Positions 1 to 9,353 are shown, numbered from the stretch's first letter. The stretch: DNA of 21,271 nt from Clostridia bacterium (GCA_022792975.1 JAAWCC010000003.1:1-21271), one strand, 5' to 3'. The notes: a model not told the origin generated them from the letters alone. Translations and numbers: made by a program.

Positions 1-1011
1 AGAGAAACAGAATTAAAAGAAGAAATCAAAGAAAGAATGATGAAAATTCCTAATATAATGGATGCTTCTGTACCAATAGGAAAAGATGATACAGAAAATG
101 TAGAAAATGAAAAGTTTGGAGAACCAGTTATTCCAAGTTACGAAATACCATATCATGCAGATATAATAGAATCTTTAAATGGGCTTGATAAAGAAAGTGC
201 AGGAAGAACAAGTGGTAATGGATTTTATTATTTATTAGGAAATGTTGCAAGACTTCATGAAGCAATGATTGCATATGCTAGAGATTTCATGATAAATAAA
301 GGATTCACTTATTGCATTCCACCTTTTATGATAAGAAGTGATGTTGTAAATGGAGTTATGAGCTTTGAAGAATTAGAAGCTATGATGTATAAAATCGAAG
401 GAGAAGATCTTTATTTAATTGGTACAAGTGAGCATTCAATGATTGGAAAATTTAAAGGAAAAATATTGGATAGTGAAAAAATGCCATATACAATGACTTC
501 ATATTCACCTTGTTTTAGAAAAGAAAAGGGCTCACATGGCATTGAGGAAAGAGGTGTATATAGAATACATCAATTTGAAAAACAAGAAATGATAGTTGTA
601 TGCGAGCCAGAAGAAAGCTATATGTGGTATGATAAAATGTGGTCATATACAGTTGAATTATTTAGAAGTTTAAATATCCCAGTGCGTACACTTGAATGTT
701 GTTCAGGTGATTTAGCAGATTTAAAGGCAAAAAGTGTTGACGTTGAGGCATGGAGTCCAAGACAAAAGAAATATTTTGAAGTTGGAAGCTGTTCAAACCT
801 AACAGATGCACAAGCTAGACGCCTTGGTATCAGAATTAAGAAAAAGGGCGAAAAACAAAGTTATTTTGCACATACTCTAAATAATACAGTAGTTGCACCG
901 CCTCGTATGCTAATTGCATTCTTAGAAAATAATTATAATGAAGATGGAAGTGTAGATATACCAGAGGTTTTAAGAGCATATATGGGTGGCATGAAAAAGC
1001 TTGAAAGCTAA
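1..1011 (+). CDS. serS: Seryl-tRNA synthetase, 3' part (5' truncated by window edge)
   Basis: Class II aminoacyl-tRNA synthetase that charges tRNA-Ser in the cytoplasm. The frame is open from base 1, so the N-terminal part, including most of the coiled-coil arm, lies outside the window; the ATG codons at 37 and 40 are internal. Visible class II features are motif 2 (YRIHQFEKQEMI), the EVGSCSNLTDAQARRLGIR segment that contributes to the serine/ATP site, and motif 3 (HTLNNTVVAPPRMLIAFLENN). The motif 3 wording (NNTVVAPPRM in place of the common NGSGLAVGRT) and the GDLADLKAKS segment are divergent from textbook bacterial SerS. The gene contains no CGG trinucleotide and reads straight through. 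engB follows after 15 bases. Confidence 0.93.
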   Translation, partial: RETELKEEIKERMMKIPNIMDASVPIGKDDTENVENEKFGEPVIPSYEIPYHADIIESLNGLDKESAGRTSGNGFYYLLGNVARLHEAMIAYARDFMINKGFTYCIPPFMIRSDVVNGVMSFEELEAMMYKIEGEDLYLIGTSEHSMIGKFKGKILDSEKMPYTMTSYSPCFRKEKGSHGIEERGVYRIHQFEKQEMIVVCEPEESYMWYDKMWSYTVELFRSLNIPVRTLECCSGDLADLKAKSVDVEAWSPRQKKYFEVGSCSNLTDAQARRLGIRIKKKGEKQSYFAHTLNNTVVAPPRMLIAFLENNYNEDGSVDIPEVLRAYMGGMKKLES

Positions 1012-1026
1012 TCGAAAGGAAAGCAT

Positions 1027-1615
1027 ATGATAGTAAAAAATCCTAAATTTGAAATATCAGCAGTTAGTAAAAAACAATATCCAAATAAAAACTTGCCAGA
1101 GGTTGTGCTTGCAGGAAAATCTAATGTACGGGAAGTCCTCCTTTATTAATACACTTATAAATAGAAAAGCATTAGCTAGAACAAGTAGTGAGCCACGGAA
1201 AGACAAGACAGATAAATTTTTATAATATAGACGAGAGCTTCTACTTTGTTGACTTACCTGGATATCGGGTATAGCAAAATGTCAAAAAGGGAGCAAGAGC
1301 AAGCTCGGTAAATTCATAGAGGAATACTTATTTTCAAGAAAAAATATTGCTTTGATAATTTTATTAATAGATATTAGACACAAGGTATCTGAGAATGATA
1401 AAATGATGTATGAGTACATAAAAAGCACGAACAAACCATATCTGATAATTGCAAATAAAGCAGATAAAATTGCAGTAACAAAAGTAGATGAGGCAGTTCT
1501 AGAAATTAGGAAAGAGCTAAATTTAGATAAAAACGAGATATTACTTCCATTTTCAGCAGAAAGAAGGATTTACTCAAGCAAAGTGTGGGAAAATATAAAC
1601 TTTAGAAAGGAATGA
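1027..1615 (+). CDS. engB: Ribosome-biogenesis GTPase EngB/YsxC, requires four +1 shifts at CGG
   Basis: EngB/YsxC/YihA-family GTPase acting in large ribosomal subunit assembly. Read conventionally it is four useless fragments. Skipping one C at each in-frame CGG (1129, 1196, 1266, 1306) gives a continuous 194-aa protein of normal family length. The restored protein has the P-loop GKSNVGKSS, the switch-I region EPGKTRQINFY, the G3 motif DLPGYGYSK, and the G4 motif NKADK. All four recoded positions are Gly: P-loop, EPG, PGYG and QAGKFIEEY. The start ATG 1027 follows the RBS GAAAGGAAAGC just after serS. The DUF4364-like gene starts 7 bases downstream. Inactivation is unlikely because the gene is generally important and all other motif residues are intact. 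Confidence in identity is high; the shift mechanism is inferred. Confidence 0.92.
1129..1132 (+). other. CGG +1 recoding site (engB 1)
   Basis: GTA-C-GGG; restores the P-loop Gly of SNVGKSS. Zero frame stops 5 codons after the CGG. Confidence 0.88.
1196..1199 (+). other. CGG +1 recoding site (engB 2)
   Basis: CCA-C-GGA; restores EPGKTR. Confidence 0.88.
1266..1269 (+). other. CGG +1 recoding site (engB 3)
   Basis: TAT-C-GGG; restores DLPGYGYSK. Zero frame reads CGG GTA TAG. Confidence 0.88.
1306..1309 (+). other. CGG +1 recoding site (engB 4)
   Basis: GCT-C-GGT; zero frame reads CGG TAA. Restores QAGKFIEEY. Confidence 0.88.
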
Positions 1616-1622
1616 ACTAAAG

Positions 1623-2172
1623 GTGAAACTTGGTGCAGATAATGAAACATTAGCAGAAAATAGAATACTAATTTTATATTTACTATCATTATTAGAGAAT
1701 CCAATAAATAATGATTCACTTTATAGGCTTGTTTTATCAATACAAGACATGAATTATTTTTATTTCCAACAATTTCTATTAGATTTAGAAGAAAACAAAT
1801 ATATAATGCGTTATGACAAAGAAGAAAGCGAAGTTTATGAAATAACGCAAAATGGTAGAAGTACTTTAGCTTTAACGATAGATATGCTTCCTCGGAATTA
1901 TAAAAATGAAGGTAGATACAAGATTAAAAGGGGAATTAAAAGAACTTCAAAATGAATCGGCGATAAAGGCAGAGTTTATTCCACTTAGTGAGAAGCAGTT
2001 TATTGTAAAATGTAAAATTATTGAAAATAATGTGACAATATTTGAAGTACAAACACTTGCAAGCTCTAGAGAGCAAGCCGTTAAAATAGTTAAAAATTGG
2101 GAGGAAAACACAAATGAGATTTATCCAAAGGTAATAGAATTATTGAATAAAGAAAAAGAGGAGGAAGAATGA
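1623..2172 (+). CDS. DUF4364-family protein, one +1 shift at CGG
   Basis: It resembles the DUF4364 family of Clostridia: a short protein beginning with a winged-helix-like region. The segment LYLLSLLENPINNDSLYRLV, then MNYFYFQQFLLDLEENKYI and YEITQNGRSTL, is typical. The first 90 codons end at in-frame CGG 1893; with +1 decoding they join to the following frame as MLPGIIKMKVDTRLKGELKE, giving 182 aa, about the family length. The downstream frame has its own ATG at 1906 but no convincing RBS, so one recoded gene is preferred over two. An out-of-frame CGG at 1958 (TCG GCG) just after is not shifted. The start is GTG 1623 with a weak upstream AAGGA. The stop abuts the proS ATG. The molecular function is unknown; a DNA-binding role is only suggested by the fold. 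Confidence 0.75.
1893..1896 (+). other. CGG +1 recoding site (DUF4364)
   Basis: CCT-C-GGA; joins the two halves as MLPGIIKMK. Confidence 0.72.
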
Positions 2173-3612
2173 ATGCCAGAGAATAAAGAATTTGTAAAAG
2201 ATATAGCAAGTATTGACGAGGATTTTGCTACTTGGTATACAGATATTGTAAGAAAAGCTGATTTAGCTGATTATACAGACACAAAAGGATGTATTGCAAT
2301 AAAACCATATGGTTTTGCAATATGGGAAAATATTAGAAACTATGCAGATAAATTATTCAAGGAGACAGGTGTACAGAATGTGTACTTTCCAATGTTAATA
2401 CCTGAAAGTTTACTTCAAAAGGAAAAAGACCATGTAGAGGGGTTTGCTCCAGAGGTTGCACTTGTCACAGAAGCAGGAGGGGAAAAGTTAGAGGAGAATT
2501 TAGTTATAAGGCCAACATCAGAGACAATATTTTCAAATCTTTATTCAAAATGGCTAAAATCATGGAGAGATCTTCCAATGGTATATAACCAATGGTGTAG
2601 TGTTTTAAGATGGGAGAAAGAAACAAGACCTTTTCTTCGCTCACGTGAATTTTTATGGCAAGAGGGACATACAATTCATGCAAATAAAGAAGAAGCAATG
2701 GAAAGGACTCTGCAAATGCTTGATATCTATGCAAAAATTGTAGAGGATTTACTTGCGATTCCAGTACTTAAAGGAAGAAAAACAGAAAAGGAGAAATTTT
2801 CAGGAGCAGAGGAGACATACACAATAGAAACTCTTACAAGAGATGGTAGAGCACTTCAATCAGGTACTTCACATTACTTTGGACAGAATTTCACAAAACC
2901 TTATGAAGTTAAATTTCAAAATAGAGAAGGCAAAGAAGAATATGCGTATCAAACCTCGTGGGGAATTAGTACAAGGTTAATGGGAGCATTAATAATGGCA
3001 CATGGAGATGAAAGAGGGTTAAAGCTTCCGCCAAATGTTGCGCCAATTCAAGTTAGAATTATACCAATAGCTCAGCATAAAGCAGGAGTACTTGAAAAGG
3101 CACAAGAGTTGAAAGAAGCCTTAAAAAATAAATTCAGAATAGAAGTAGATGGAAGGGAGCAAGCTACACCAGGATTTAAGTTCAATGAATGTGAGCTTAA
3201 GGGAATCCCTATTAGAATAGAAATAGGACCAAGAGATATAGAAAATGGAAAATGTATAATAGTTAGAAGAGATACTTTAGATAAAAAGGAAGTAGAGCTA
3301 AATAATTTAGAAGATGAAATAGAAAAAACTTTAGATGATATACAAAATAATATGTACAAACTTTGTGAAAATAGATTAAAAGAAAAGACGACAGCTGCAA
3401 CCACATTAGAGGAATTTACTAGCAAAATGAATGAAGAACAACGATATATTAAGGCAATGTGGTGTGGGGCTGCTGAGTGTGAAGACAAGATAAAGGAGCT
3501 AACAGGAGCACATTCAAGATGTATACCTTTTGAGCAAGAGCATTTATCAGATAAGTGCGTATGTTGTGGAAAAGTAGCAAAACATATGGTAATGTGGGGA
3601 AGACAATATTAG
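2173..3612 (+). CDS. proS: Prolyl-tRNA synthetase, archaeal/eukaryotic-type with C-terminal zinc domain
   Basis: Charges tRNA-Pro. At 479 aa it is the short ProS type without the inserted editing domain of typical bacterial ProS. Class II motifs are visible: the RPTSETIFSNLYSKW segment, motif 2 around VLRWEKETRPFLRSREFLWQEGHT, and motif 3 within SWGISTRLMGALIMAHGDERG. The C-terminal region carries the cysteine pattern WCGAAEC ... CVCCGKV and ends in MWGRQY, as in archaeal/eukaryotic-type ProS with a zinc-binding tail. The ATG immediately follows the preceding TGA, and GAGGAGGAAGA upstream supplies the RBS. It contains no CGG trinucleotide in any frame and needs no recoding. Its clean reading frame shows that the contig is not generally error-ridden. 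Confidence 0.96.
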   Translation: MPENKEFVKDIASIDEDFATWYTDIVRKADLADYTDTKGCIAIKPYGFAIWENIRNYADKLFKETGVQNVYFPMLIPESLLQKEKDHVEGFAPEVALVTEAGGEKLEENLVIRPTSETIFSNLYSKWLKSWRDLPMVYNQWCSVLRWEKETRPFLRSREFLWQEGHTIHANKEEAMERTLQMLDIYAKIVEDLLAIPVLKGRKTEKEKFSGAEETYTIETLTRDGRALQSGTSHYFGQNFTKPYEVKFQNREGKEEYAYQTSWGISTRLMGALIMAHGDERGLKLPPNVAPIQVRIIPIAQHKAGVLEKAQELKEALKNKFRIEVDGREQATPGFKFNECELKGIPIRIEIGPRDIENGKCIIVRRDTLDKKEVELNNLEDEIEKTLDDIQNNMYKLCENRLKEKTTAATTLEEFTSKMNEEQRYIKAMWCGAAECEDKIKELTGAHSRCIPFEQEHLSDKCVCCGKVAKHMVMWGRQY

Positions 3613-3644
3613 TACATAAATAAAGAAAGGAAACTAAAGTAAGA

Positions 3645-4496
3645 ATGGAAATAATAGATGGAAAAACACTTGCAAAAAATGTCAGAGAGAATTTAAAGGA
3701 GGAGGTAGACTTATTAAAAAAGCAAGGCATTGAACCTAAATTTGCTGTAATACTTGTTGGAGAAGATAAAGCCTCGCTTACATATGTAAAGAGTAAGAAT
3801 AAAGCTTGCCGAGAGCTTGGAATTGAGTATGAAGAAATATTACTTAATGAAGATACTCAAATGAACGAGCTGCTAGAGATAATAGATAATCTAAACGAAA
3901 GAAAAGATATTTCAGGAATACTACTTCAAAGTCCAATACCTGCTCATTTAGATATAAATGAAGCATTTAAAAGGATATCGCCTAATAAAGATGTTGATGG
4001 CTTCAATCCATATAATGTACGGAAAGCTTTGTTTAAATCAAGATACTTTTGTTTCCTGCACCCCATATGGAATAATGAAAATATTTGATGCATATAATAT
4101 ATCTCTTGATGGAAAAAATGCAGTTGTAATACGGAAGAAGTAATATAGTTGGTAAGCCAATGGCTTTAAGTATGCTAAATAAAAATGCAACAGTTACAAT
4201 TTGCCATTCTAAAACAAAAAATTTAAAAGAAATTACAAAAGAAGCAGATATAATTATTGCAGCAATTGGAAAACAACATTTTGTAACAAGTGATATGGTA
4301 AAAGAGCGGAGCAGTTATAATTGATGTAGGGATTAATAGAACAGAAGATGGAATTTTTGGTGATGTGGATTTCAAAAATGTAAAACAAAAAGCATCGTTC
4401 ATAACACCAGTTCCTGGTGGGGTTGGACCCATGACTGTTGCAATGCTTATGACTAATATTGTTAGAGCAGCTAAGAAACAAGCAGATTTAAATTAA
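3645..4496 (+). CDS. folD: FolD bifunctional methylene-THF dehydrogenase/cyclohydrolase, three +1 shifts at CGG
   Basis: Interconverts 5,10-methylene- and 10-formyl-tetrahydrofolate with NADP. Restoring the frame at CGG 4020, 4132 and 4307 gives 282 aa, the usual FolD length. Visible landmarks are [14 protein letters not shown] with the catalytic Lys, [11 protein letters not shown], the [15 protein letters not shown] signature, [12 protein letters not shown] of the dinucleotide-binding domain, [13 protein letters not shown], and [14 protein letters not shown] near the end. The recoded residues are the Gly of NVGK, VIGRS and KEGAV. Standard translation stops shortly after each site. ATG 3645 follows GAAAGGAAAC. 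The gene lies between proS and dprA on the same strand. Confidence 0.93.
4020..4023 (+). other. CGG +1 recoding site (folD 1)
   Basis: GTA-C-GGA; restores PYNVGK. Confidence 0.88.
4132..4135 (+). other. CGG +1 recoding site (folD 2)
   Basis: ATA-C-GGA; restores the [12 protein letters not shown] motif. Zero frame stops 3 codons on. Confidence 0.88.
4307..4310 (+). other. CGG +1 recoding site (folD 3)
   Basis: GAG-C-GGA; restores [10 protein letters not shown]. Confidence 0.88.
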
Positions 4497-4594
4497 TTTT
4501 TTAGATATATAATTCGGGTTTGGAGAGATTTCATGTACTTTTGTATATGGAGTCTCTTAATTGTTTTAATAAAGAAAATTTAGTGAGAGGAAGT

Positions 4595-5243
4595 ATGAAA
4601 ATGAAAAGTATTAGAAAAGGAGAGAAAAATTATCCAAAACAATTATTAGAAATATCAGACCCACCAGAGATAATATATGTTTTAGGAGATGAGACTATAT
4701 TGAAAAATTTTGGTATAGGAATTGTAGGGACGAGAAATTCAAGCCAATATGGAGAGGAGATAACGAGGGCTTTGGCATATGGACTAGCAAAGGAAGGTGT
4801 AAATATAATAAGTGGGCTTGCAAAAGGAATAGATACAGCAGCTCATGCAGGAGCGTTACTCGCAAAAGGAAGAACAATTGCAGTACTTGGAGGTGGATTT
4901 GGCAATATATATCCAAGAGAAAATATTGAGCTAATTAGAAACATAATAAATAAAGGAGGAGCGGTAATAACAGAATATGAAATAAACGAAAAAACGTTGC
5001 CTCAAAATTTCCCAAAAAGAAATAGGATAATAAGTGGGTTAAGCTCGGGAATAATTGTAACCGAAGCTAAAGAAAGAAGCGGAAGTCTTATTACAGCAGA
5101 TTTTGCATTAGACCAAGGAAGAGAAGTGTTTGCAGTTCCGCGGTAATGTACTTTCAAGAAATTCAAAAGGTACAAATAATCTAATAAAACAAGGCGCAAA
5201 ACTTGTAGAAAATATATTTGACGTACTTGAGGAGTATATGTAA
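4595..5243 (+). CDS. dprA: DprA/Smf DNA-processing protein (short form), one +1 shift at CGG
   Basis: DprA binds single-stranded DNA and loads RecA in natural transformation; the family is also kept in non-competent bacteria. The Rossmann-like core is complete: GIGIVGTRNSSQYG, ISGLAKGIDTAAHAGAL, AVLGGGFGNIYPREN, FPKRNRIISGLSSGIIVTEA, and SGSLITADFALDQGREVFAVPG. In-frame CGG 5141 is followed at once by TAA; the +1 reading restores AVPGNVLSRNSKGTNNLIKQGA and a natural end at 5243 (215 aa). It lacks the N-terminal SAM-like and C-terminal winged-helix domains of longer DprA. ATG 4595 or 4601 follows GAGAGGAAG; an open frame from TTG 4520 would add 25 residues but has no convincing RBS. Three out-of-frame CGGs (4962, 5046, 5080) are read normally. 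Confidence 0.88.
5141..5144 (+). other. CGG +1 recoding site (dprA)
   Basis: CCG-C-GGT; zero frame reads CGG TAA. Restores FAVPGNVLS. Confidence 0.86.
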
Positions 5244-5265
5244 AGCTTGCCCTTTTGTAAAATGC

Positions 5266-5294
5266 TTGACAAATATTTAAAGGTAGTGTATAAT
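5266..5294 (+). promoter_or_regulatory. Consensus sigma-A promoter for rnjA leader
   Basis: Perfect TTGACA (5266-5271), 17-bp spacer and perfect TATAAT (5289-5294). It lies just after dprA and drives a ~190-base untranslated leader before rnjA. Confidence 0.85.
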
Positions 5295-5299
5295 CAAAT

Positions 5300-5493
5300 A
5301 CAGTGTGTATCATACTTATAGTATGGTAAGGATGAGATTTTAAGCAAACAAATGCTGTGTTTGCAAATAAAAATTTGTTGAACGGAAAACTAAATATAAG
5401 GTAAGCGATATGCAACATAGAGCAAATGAAAAGCTCTATATTTTGTCGTGATTTAGAGTTTCTGAGTAAAATGGAAAGGAACGTGAAAGAGAA
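5300..5493 (+). ncRNA. Structured leader or small RNA upstream of rnjA
   Basis: Between the promoter and the rnjA ATG lie about 190 bases without a plausible ORF. Three hairpins are visible: CATACT/AGTATG (5311-5325), GCAAACA/TGTTTGC (5344-5364) and ATAGAGC/GCTCTAT (5417-5439). The last is followed by ATTTTGT, a weak U-tract, so it may act as attenuator or sRNA terminator. The arrangement suggests either an autoregulatory RNase J leader or a ~145-nt small RNA. I do not recognise a known riboswitch class. The CGG at 5383 is in this non-coding region. Confidence 0.4.
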
Positions 5494-7486
5494 ATGGCAG
5501 AAGCAAAAGAAAACCAGGGAAATGCAGTACCTGAAATAAAAAAAGAAAGAAAGAGACGAGATGTACAAACAAAGCCAAGAGAAAAAAGAGTACATCATGA
5601 ACAAAAGAAGGAAGCAGAAAAACATACAAGCAATATCTTACAAAATATAGAAAATAATAAAGTTCAAGTAAAAACAAAAAGGACAAATTCACAAAAGCGA
5701 CAAAAAGAAAATACAAGAAAAGAAGAAGCTATGTCAGAAAAAGAAGAAGTAAAACAAGCAGAAAAGAATATGAAGACTCAAAGAAGAACAAGAAGAAATT
5801 CTAAGAAAGCACAAGAGGTTAGAATAAAAAAATCTCCTCTTAAAATAATTCCTCTAGGTGGACTTCTAGAGATAGGGAAAAATATTACAGTTTTCGAATA
5901 TGAAGACGAAATAGTAATTGTAGACTGTGGATTAGCATTTCCAACAGAGGATATGCTAGGAGTAGACTTAGTTGTTGCTGATACAACATATCTAGAGAAA
6001 AATAGAGATAAAATTAAGGGATTAGTCATTACACATGGACATGAAGACCATATAGGTGGTATACCATATCTTTTAAGACAAGTTAATGTACCAATTTATG
6101 CAACAAGATTTACACTAGGTCTTCTTAGAAACAAGCTAGACGAGCATAGATTGCTAAAAAGTACAAAAATGCATGAAATAGCACAAGGAGAGACTGTTAA
6201 TTTTGGAAAGATAAAGGTTGAGTTTATCAGAACTTCACATAGTATTCCAGATGCAGTTGGATTTGCCATATATACACCAATCGGAACAGTAGTGCATACA
6301 GGAGACTTCAAAATTGACTATACACCAATTGATGGGCAAAAGATAAACTTTGGAAGACTAGCAGAAATTGGAGAAAATGGCGTAATGTTACTTATGTCTG
6401 ATAGTACTAATGCAGAAAGAAAAGGATTTACAAGATCAGAAAGCACAATAGGAGAAGTTCTTGATGATCTTTATGCTCACTGCAATAAGAGAATTGTTGT
6501 TGCAACTTTTGCATCAAATGTGCATAGAGTACAACAAATAATAAATTCCTCAGTAAAATATGGAAGAAAAGTTGCAATATGTGGTAGAAGTATGGTAAAA
6601 ATGATAGAAACCGCTGTAGAATTAGGATATATGGATATTCCTAAAAATACAATAATAGATATAGAAATGATAAAAAGTTATCCAGACGAATGCTTGACAA
6701 TAATTACAACAGGTAGTCAGGGAGAGCCAATGTCAGCGCTTACAAGAATGGCAGCAGGGGAGCACAAAAAAGTAGAAATTACACCAAATGATTTAGTTAT
6801 AATATCTGCAAACCCAATACCAGGAAATGAAAAATTTGTTTCAAAAGTAATAGATGACTTAATGCAAATAGGTGCAGAAGTAGTTTACAGTTCGCTTGCA
6901 GATATTCACGTATCAGGACATGGATGTCAAGAAGAGCAAAAACTCATGCTATCACTCATAAAACCAAAATATTTCATGCCAGTACATGGAGAATACAGAC
7001 AACTAATTGCACATGCTGAAACAGCCGAAAAAATAGGAATCCCGCATGAAAATATCTTTATAATGAAAAATGGTAGAGTACTTGAAATAGGAGAAAATGA
7101 AGCAAGGGTGACAGGAAGTGTACCAGCACGGTAAAGTAATGGTGGATGGACTCGGAATTGGAGATGTCGGAAGTATTGTATTAAAAGATAGACAACATTT
7201 ATCACAAGATGGACTAATAATAGTAGTTCTTGCAATGGATAAGTCAACAGGACAAATTGTATCAGGACCAGATATAATTTCAAGAGGTTTTGTATATATA
7301 AGAGAATCTGAAAATTTAATGGAAGACATGAAGCAGGCTATTAGACATAAATTAACAGCATTAGAAGAGGCTCATATAACAGATTGGGCAATTATAAAAC
7401 TAGCAGTAAAGGATACATTAAGAGATATTCTTATGCAAAAAAATAGACGTAATCCTATGGTGCTGCCAATAATTTTAGAGGTATAG
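5494..7486 (+). CDS. rnjA: Ribonuclease J with basic N-terminal extension, one +1 shift at CGG
   Basis: RNase J is the metallo-beta-lactamase/beta-CASP nuclease (5' exo- and endonuclease) central to mRNA turnover and rRNA maturation in Firmicutes. The zinc motif THGHEDHIGG is present, followed by HTGDFKIDYTP, SDSTNAERKGFTRSE, and a C-terminal HVSGHGCQEEQK/MPVHGEYRQL region typical of the family. The first ~110 residues before the core (starting near PLKIIPLGGLLEIGKN) are Lys/Arg/Glu/Gln-rich and probably disordered. In-frame CGG 7129 is followed directly by TAA; the +1 reading gives VPAGKVMVDGLGIGDVGSIV and continues to 7486, for 663 aa in total. Out-of-frame CGGs at 6282, 7153 and 7168 are read normally. 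ATG 5494 is preceded by a weak purine-rich RBS. Confidence 0.93.
7129..7132 (+). other. CGG +1 recoding site (rnjA)
   Basis: GCA-C-GGT; zero frame reads CGG TAA. Restores VPAGKVMVDG. Confidence 0.88.
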
Positions 7487-7496
7487 TAAAAACGTT

Positions 7497-7528
7497 AAAA
7501 TACCAAGCTTTTTCTGGCTTGGTATTTT
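7497..7528 (+). terminator. Terminator hairpin after rnjA
   Basis: Perfect 12-bp stem AAAATACCAAGC / GCTTGGTATTTT with an 8-base loop, starting 10 bases after the rnjA stop. The 3' arm ends in TTTT. Confidence 0.8.
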
Positions 7529-7637
7529 GAATTTGTTGATAATTTGCTTATAGTTTAAAGAGTTTTAGCATATTTAAATAGGTTTTTCAGAAGTATGCTT
7601 CAAAATAATTTAAAACAAAATAAAAGACTTGCGAGAC

Positions 7638-7666
7638 TTGCTTTATTTAGTTTTTTGTTATATAAT
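7638..7666 (+). promoter_or_regulatory. Probable promoter for gltX-truA
   Basis: TTGCTT (7638-7643), 17-bp spacer and TATAAT (7661-7666), 25 bases before the gltX start codon, which has the RBS GGAGG at 7679-7683. Confidence 0.65.
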
Positions 7667-7691
7667 ACCCATAATTATGGAGGTATAATTT

Positions 7692-9349
7692 ATGGATTAC
7701 AAAGATTTAGCTAATATAATATTCCCTAATGTTAAAGATAGAGAATATTTTGAAGAAAAATATCCTGAGAGAAATCTAAAAGAGGGCGCAATGGTTGTTA
7801 GATTTGCACCTAGTCCAACAGGTTTTGTACATATTGGTGGAATTTATACAAGTGTTTTATGCTCAAAACTTGCTAAACAAACAGATGGTGTATTTATTCT
7901 AAGAGTTGAGGATACAGATCAAAAAAGAGAAGTTGAAAACGGAGTAAATCGGAATTATAGAGGCTTTAAAGAAGTTTGACTTAGAGCCAGACGAAGGGAT
8001 GATTGACGAGGAAACTTCAAATGGTGAATATGGTCCATATAAACAAAGTCAAAGGAAAGAGATATATCAAGCATTTGCTAAGAGATTAATTGAAGAAAAA
8101 AAAGCATATCCTTGTTTTTGCAAAGCAGAAAATTTAGATGAAATGAGAAAAAAACAGGAGTCTGCAAAGTTAAGACCTGGATATTATGGAGAATGGGCGA
8201 CTTGTAGAAAGCTTGGGCTAGACGAAATTGAAAAAAGGATAAAAAATGGAGAGGAATATATAATAAGATTTAAGTCGCCAGGAAATCCAGAGAAAAAGCT
8301 CAAACATCACGATGTAATAAAAGGGAACATAGATTTTCCTGAAAATGATCAGGATATAGTAATAATAAAATCTGACGGTTTACCAACCTACCACTTTGCA
8401 CATGCTGTTGATGATTATTTAATGAGAACAACACACGTAATTCGTGGAGACGAATGGCTTTCTTCACTTCCAGTACATATACAATTATTCCAAGCAATCG
8501 GAGTTAAAGCACCAAAATATGCACATATCGCGCCAATCATGAAAGAAGAAAACGGAGCGAAAAGGAAGTTAAGTAAGAGAAAAGATCCAGAAGCGGCAGT
8601 AGAATTTTATGCAAAAGAGGGAATTCCTTCAGCTGCTGCAAAAGAGTATTTATTGAATATAGCAAATTCAAATTTTGAGCAATGGAGAAAACAAAATAAA
8701 ACTGTAAGTATAAACGAATTTAAGCTAGAGCTAAATAAAATGAGTGTAAGTGGTGCTTTATTTGATATGGTAAAGCTTCTAGATATATCAAAAACAGTAA
8801 TTTCTAAATATTCTAAAGAAGATGTATACAATGAAGCATATATTTGGGCAGCTATATATGACCCAGATTTAAAGGAATTACTTGAAGATAATAAGGACTA
8901 TGCATTAAAAGTTTTTGGCATTGAGAGAGGTAATGAGAAGCCTAGAAAGGACATTGCAAAATGGTCAGACATTAAAGAGAATATAGAATATATGTATGAC
9001 TCCAGATTTTTAAATGGAGATGTAAAATACGAATATCAAAATATAAAAGACCAAAGCGAAATAAACAAGCTTTTAAAAGTATATCTTGATAAATATTTTG
9101 ACTTATCAGATGATAAGCAAATTTGGTTCAATAAAATGAAGGATTTAGCAGAAGAATTCGGATACGCAAGAGAGGTTAAAGAATATAAGCAGAATCCAGA
9201 GAGCTATAAGGGACATGTTGGAGACATTAGTACAGTGATAAGAATTGCACTAACCCGGAAGAACAAATACACCAGATATGTATGAAATAATGCAAGTACT
9301 TGGAAAATCAAGTGTAGAAACGAGATTAAAAAAGGCAATAAAGGAGTAA
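7692..9349 (+). CDS. gltX: Glutamyl-tRNA synthetase, two +1 shifts at CGG
   Basis: Class I aminoacyl-tRNA synthetase for Glu. The HIGH-type motif occurs in [19 protein letters not shown], followed by [14 protein letters not shown]; the KMSKS-type loop is [12 protein letters not shown]. In-frame CGG 7950 splits the gene after the Rossmann start ([18 protein letters not shown] is restored by +1 reading). CGG 9256 near the end restores [18 protein letters not shown] and a stop at 9347-9349. The total is 551 aa, normal for this longer bacterial GltX type. Seven other CGGs are out of frame (7940, 8376, 8499, 8553, 8594, 9159 and similar GAC-GGT/AAC-GGA contexts) and are not shifted. A strong RBS (GGAGG) precedes ATG 7692. 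truA follows 4 bases after the stop. Confidence 0.94.
7950..7953 (+). other. CGG +1 recoding site (gltX 1)
   Basis: AAT-C-GGA; restores [10 protein letters not shown]. Confidence 0.88.
9256..9259 (+). other. CGG +1 recoding site (gltX 2)
   Basis: ACC-C-GGA; restores [10 protein letters not shown]. Confidence 0.86.
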
Positions 9350-9353
9350 TTTA

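Noticed and set aside
1129..1309. Stop-codon recoding such as UGA as Gly/Trp or selenocysteine
   Set aside because: Stops in zero frame appear only after CGG sites and vanish in the +1 reading; TGA ends several genes normally (engB, DUF4364).
1027..1615. engB, folD, truA, ATPase and amidase as pseudogenes with multiple frameshifts
   Set aside because: All lesions are identical in type (one C before an in-frame GGN), no substitutions hit motifs, no nonsense mutations occur in the corrected frame, and essential genes are affected. Random decay would give mixed insertions, deletions and stops.
1906..2172. Separate 88-aa gene starting MKVDTR
   Set aside because: It has no convincing RBS and is explained as the second half of the recoded DUF4364-like gene.
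3072..3488. Long antisense ORFs (for example on the minus strand of proS, dprA-rnjA and the 755-aa gene)
   Set aside because: They are shadows of well-supported genes, with Ser/Phe/Leu-rich translations typical of AT-rich antisense and no RBS.
4520..4594. TTG start at 4520 for dprA
   Set aside because: The extra 25 residues do not resemble a DprA N-terminus and have no RBS, whereas GAGAGGAAG precedes the ATGs at 4595 and 4601.
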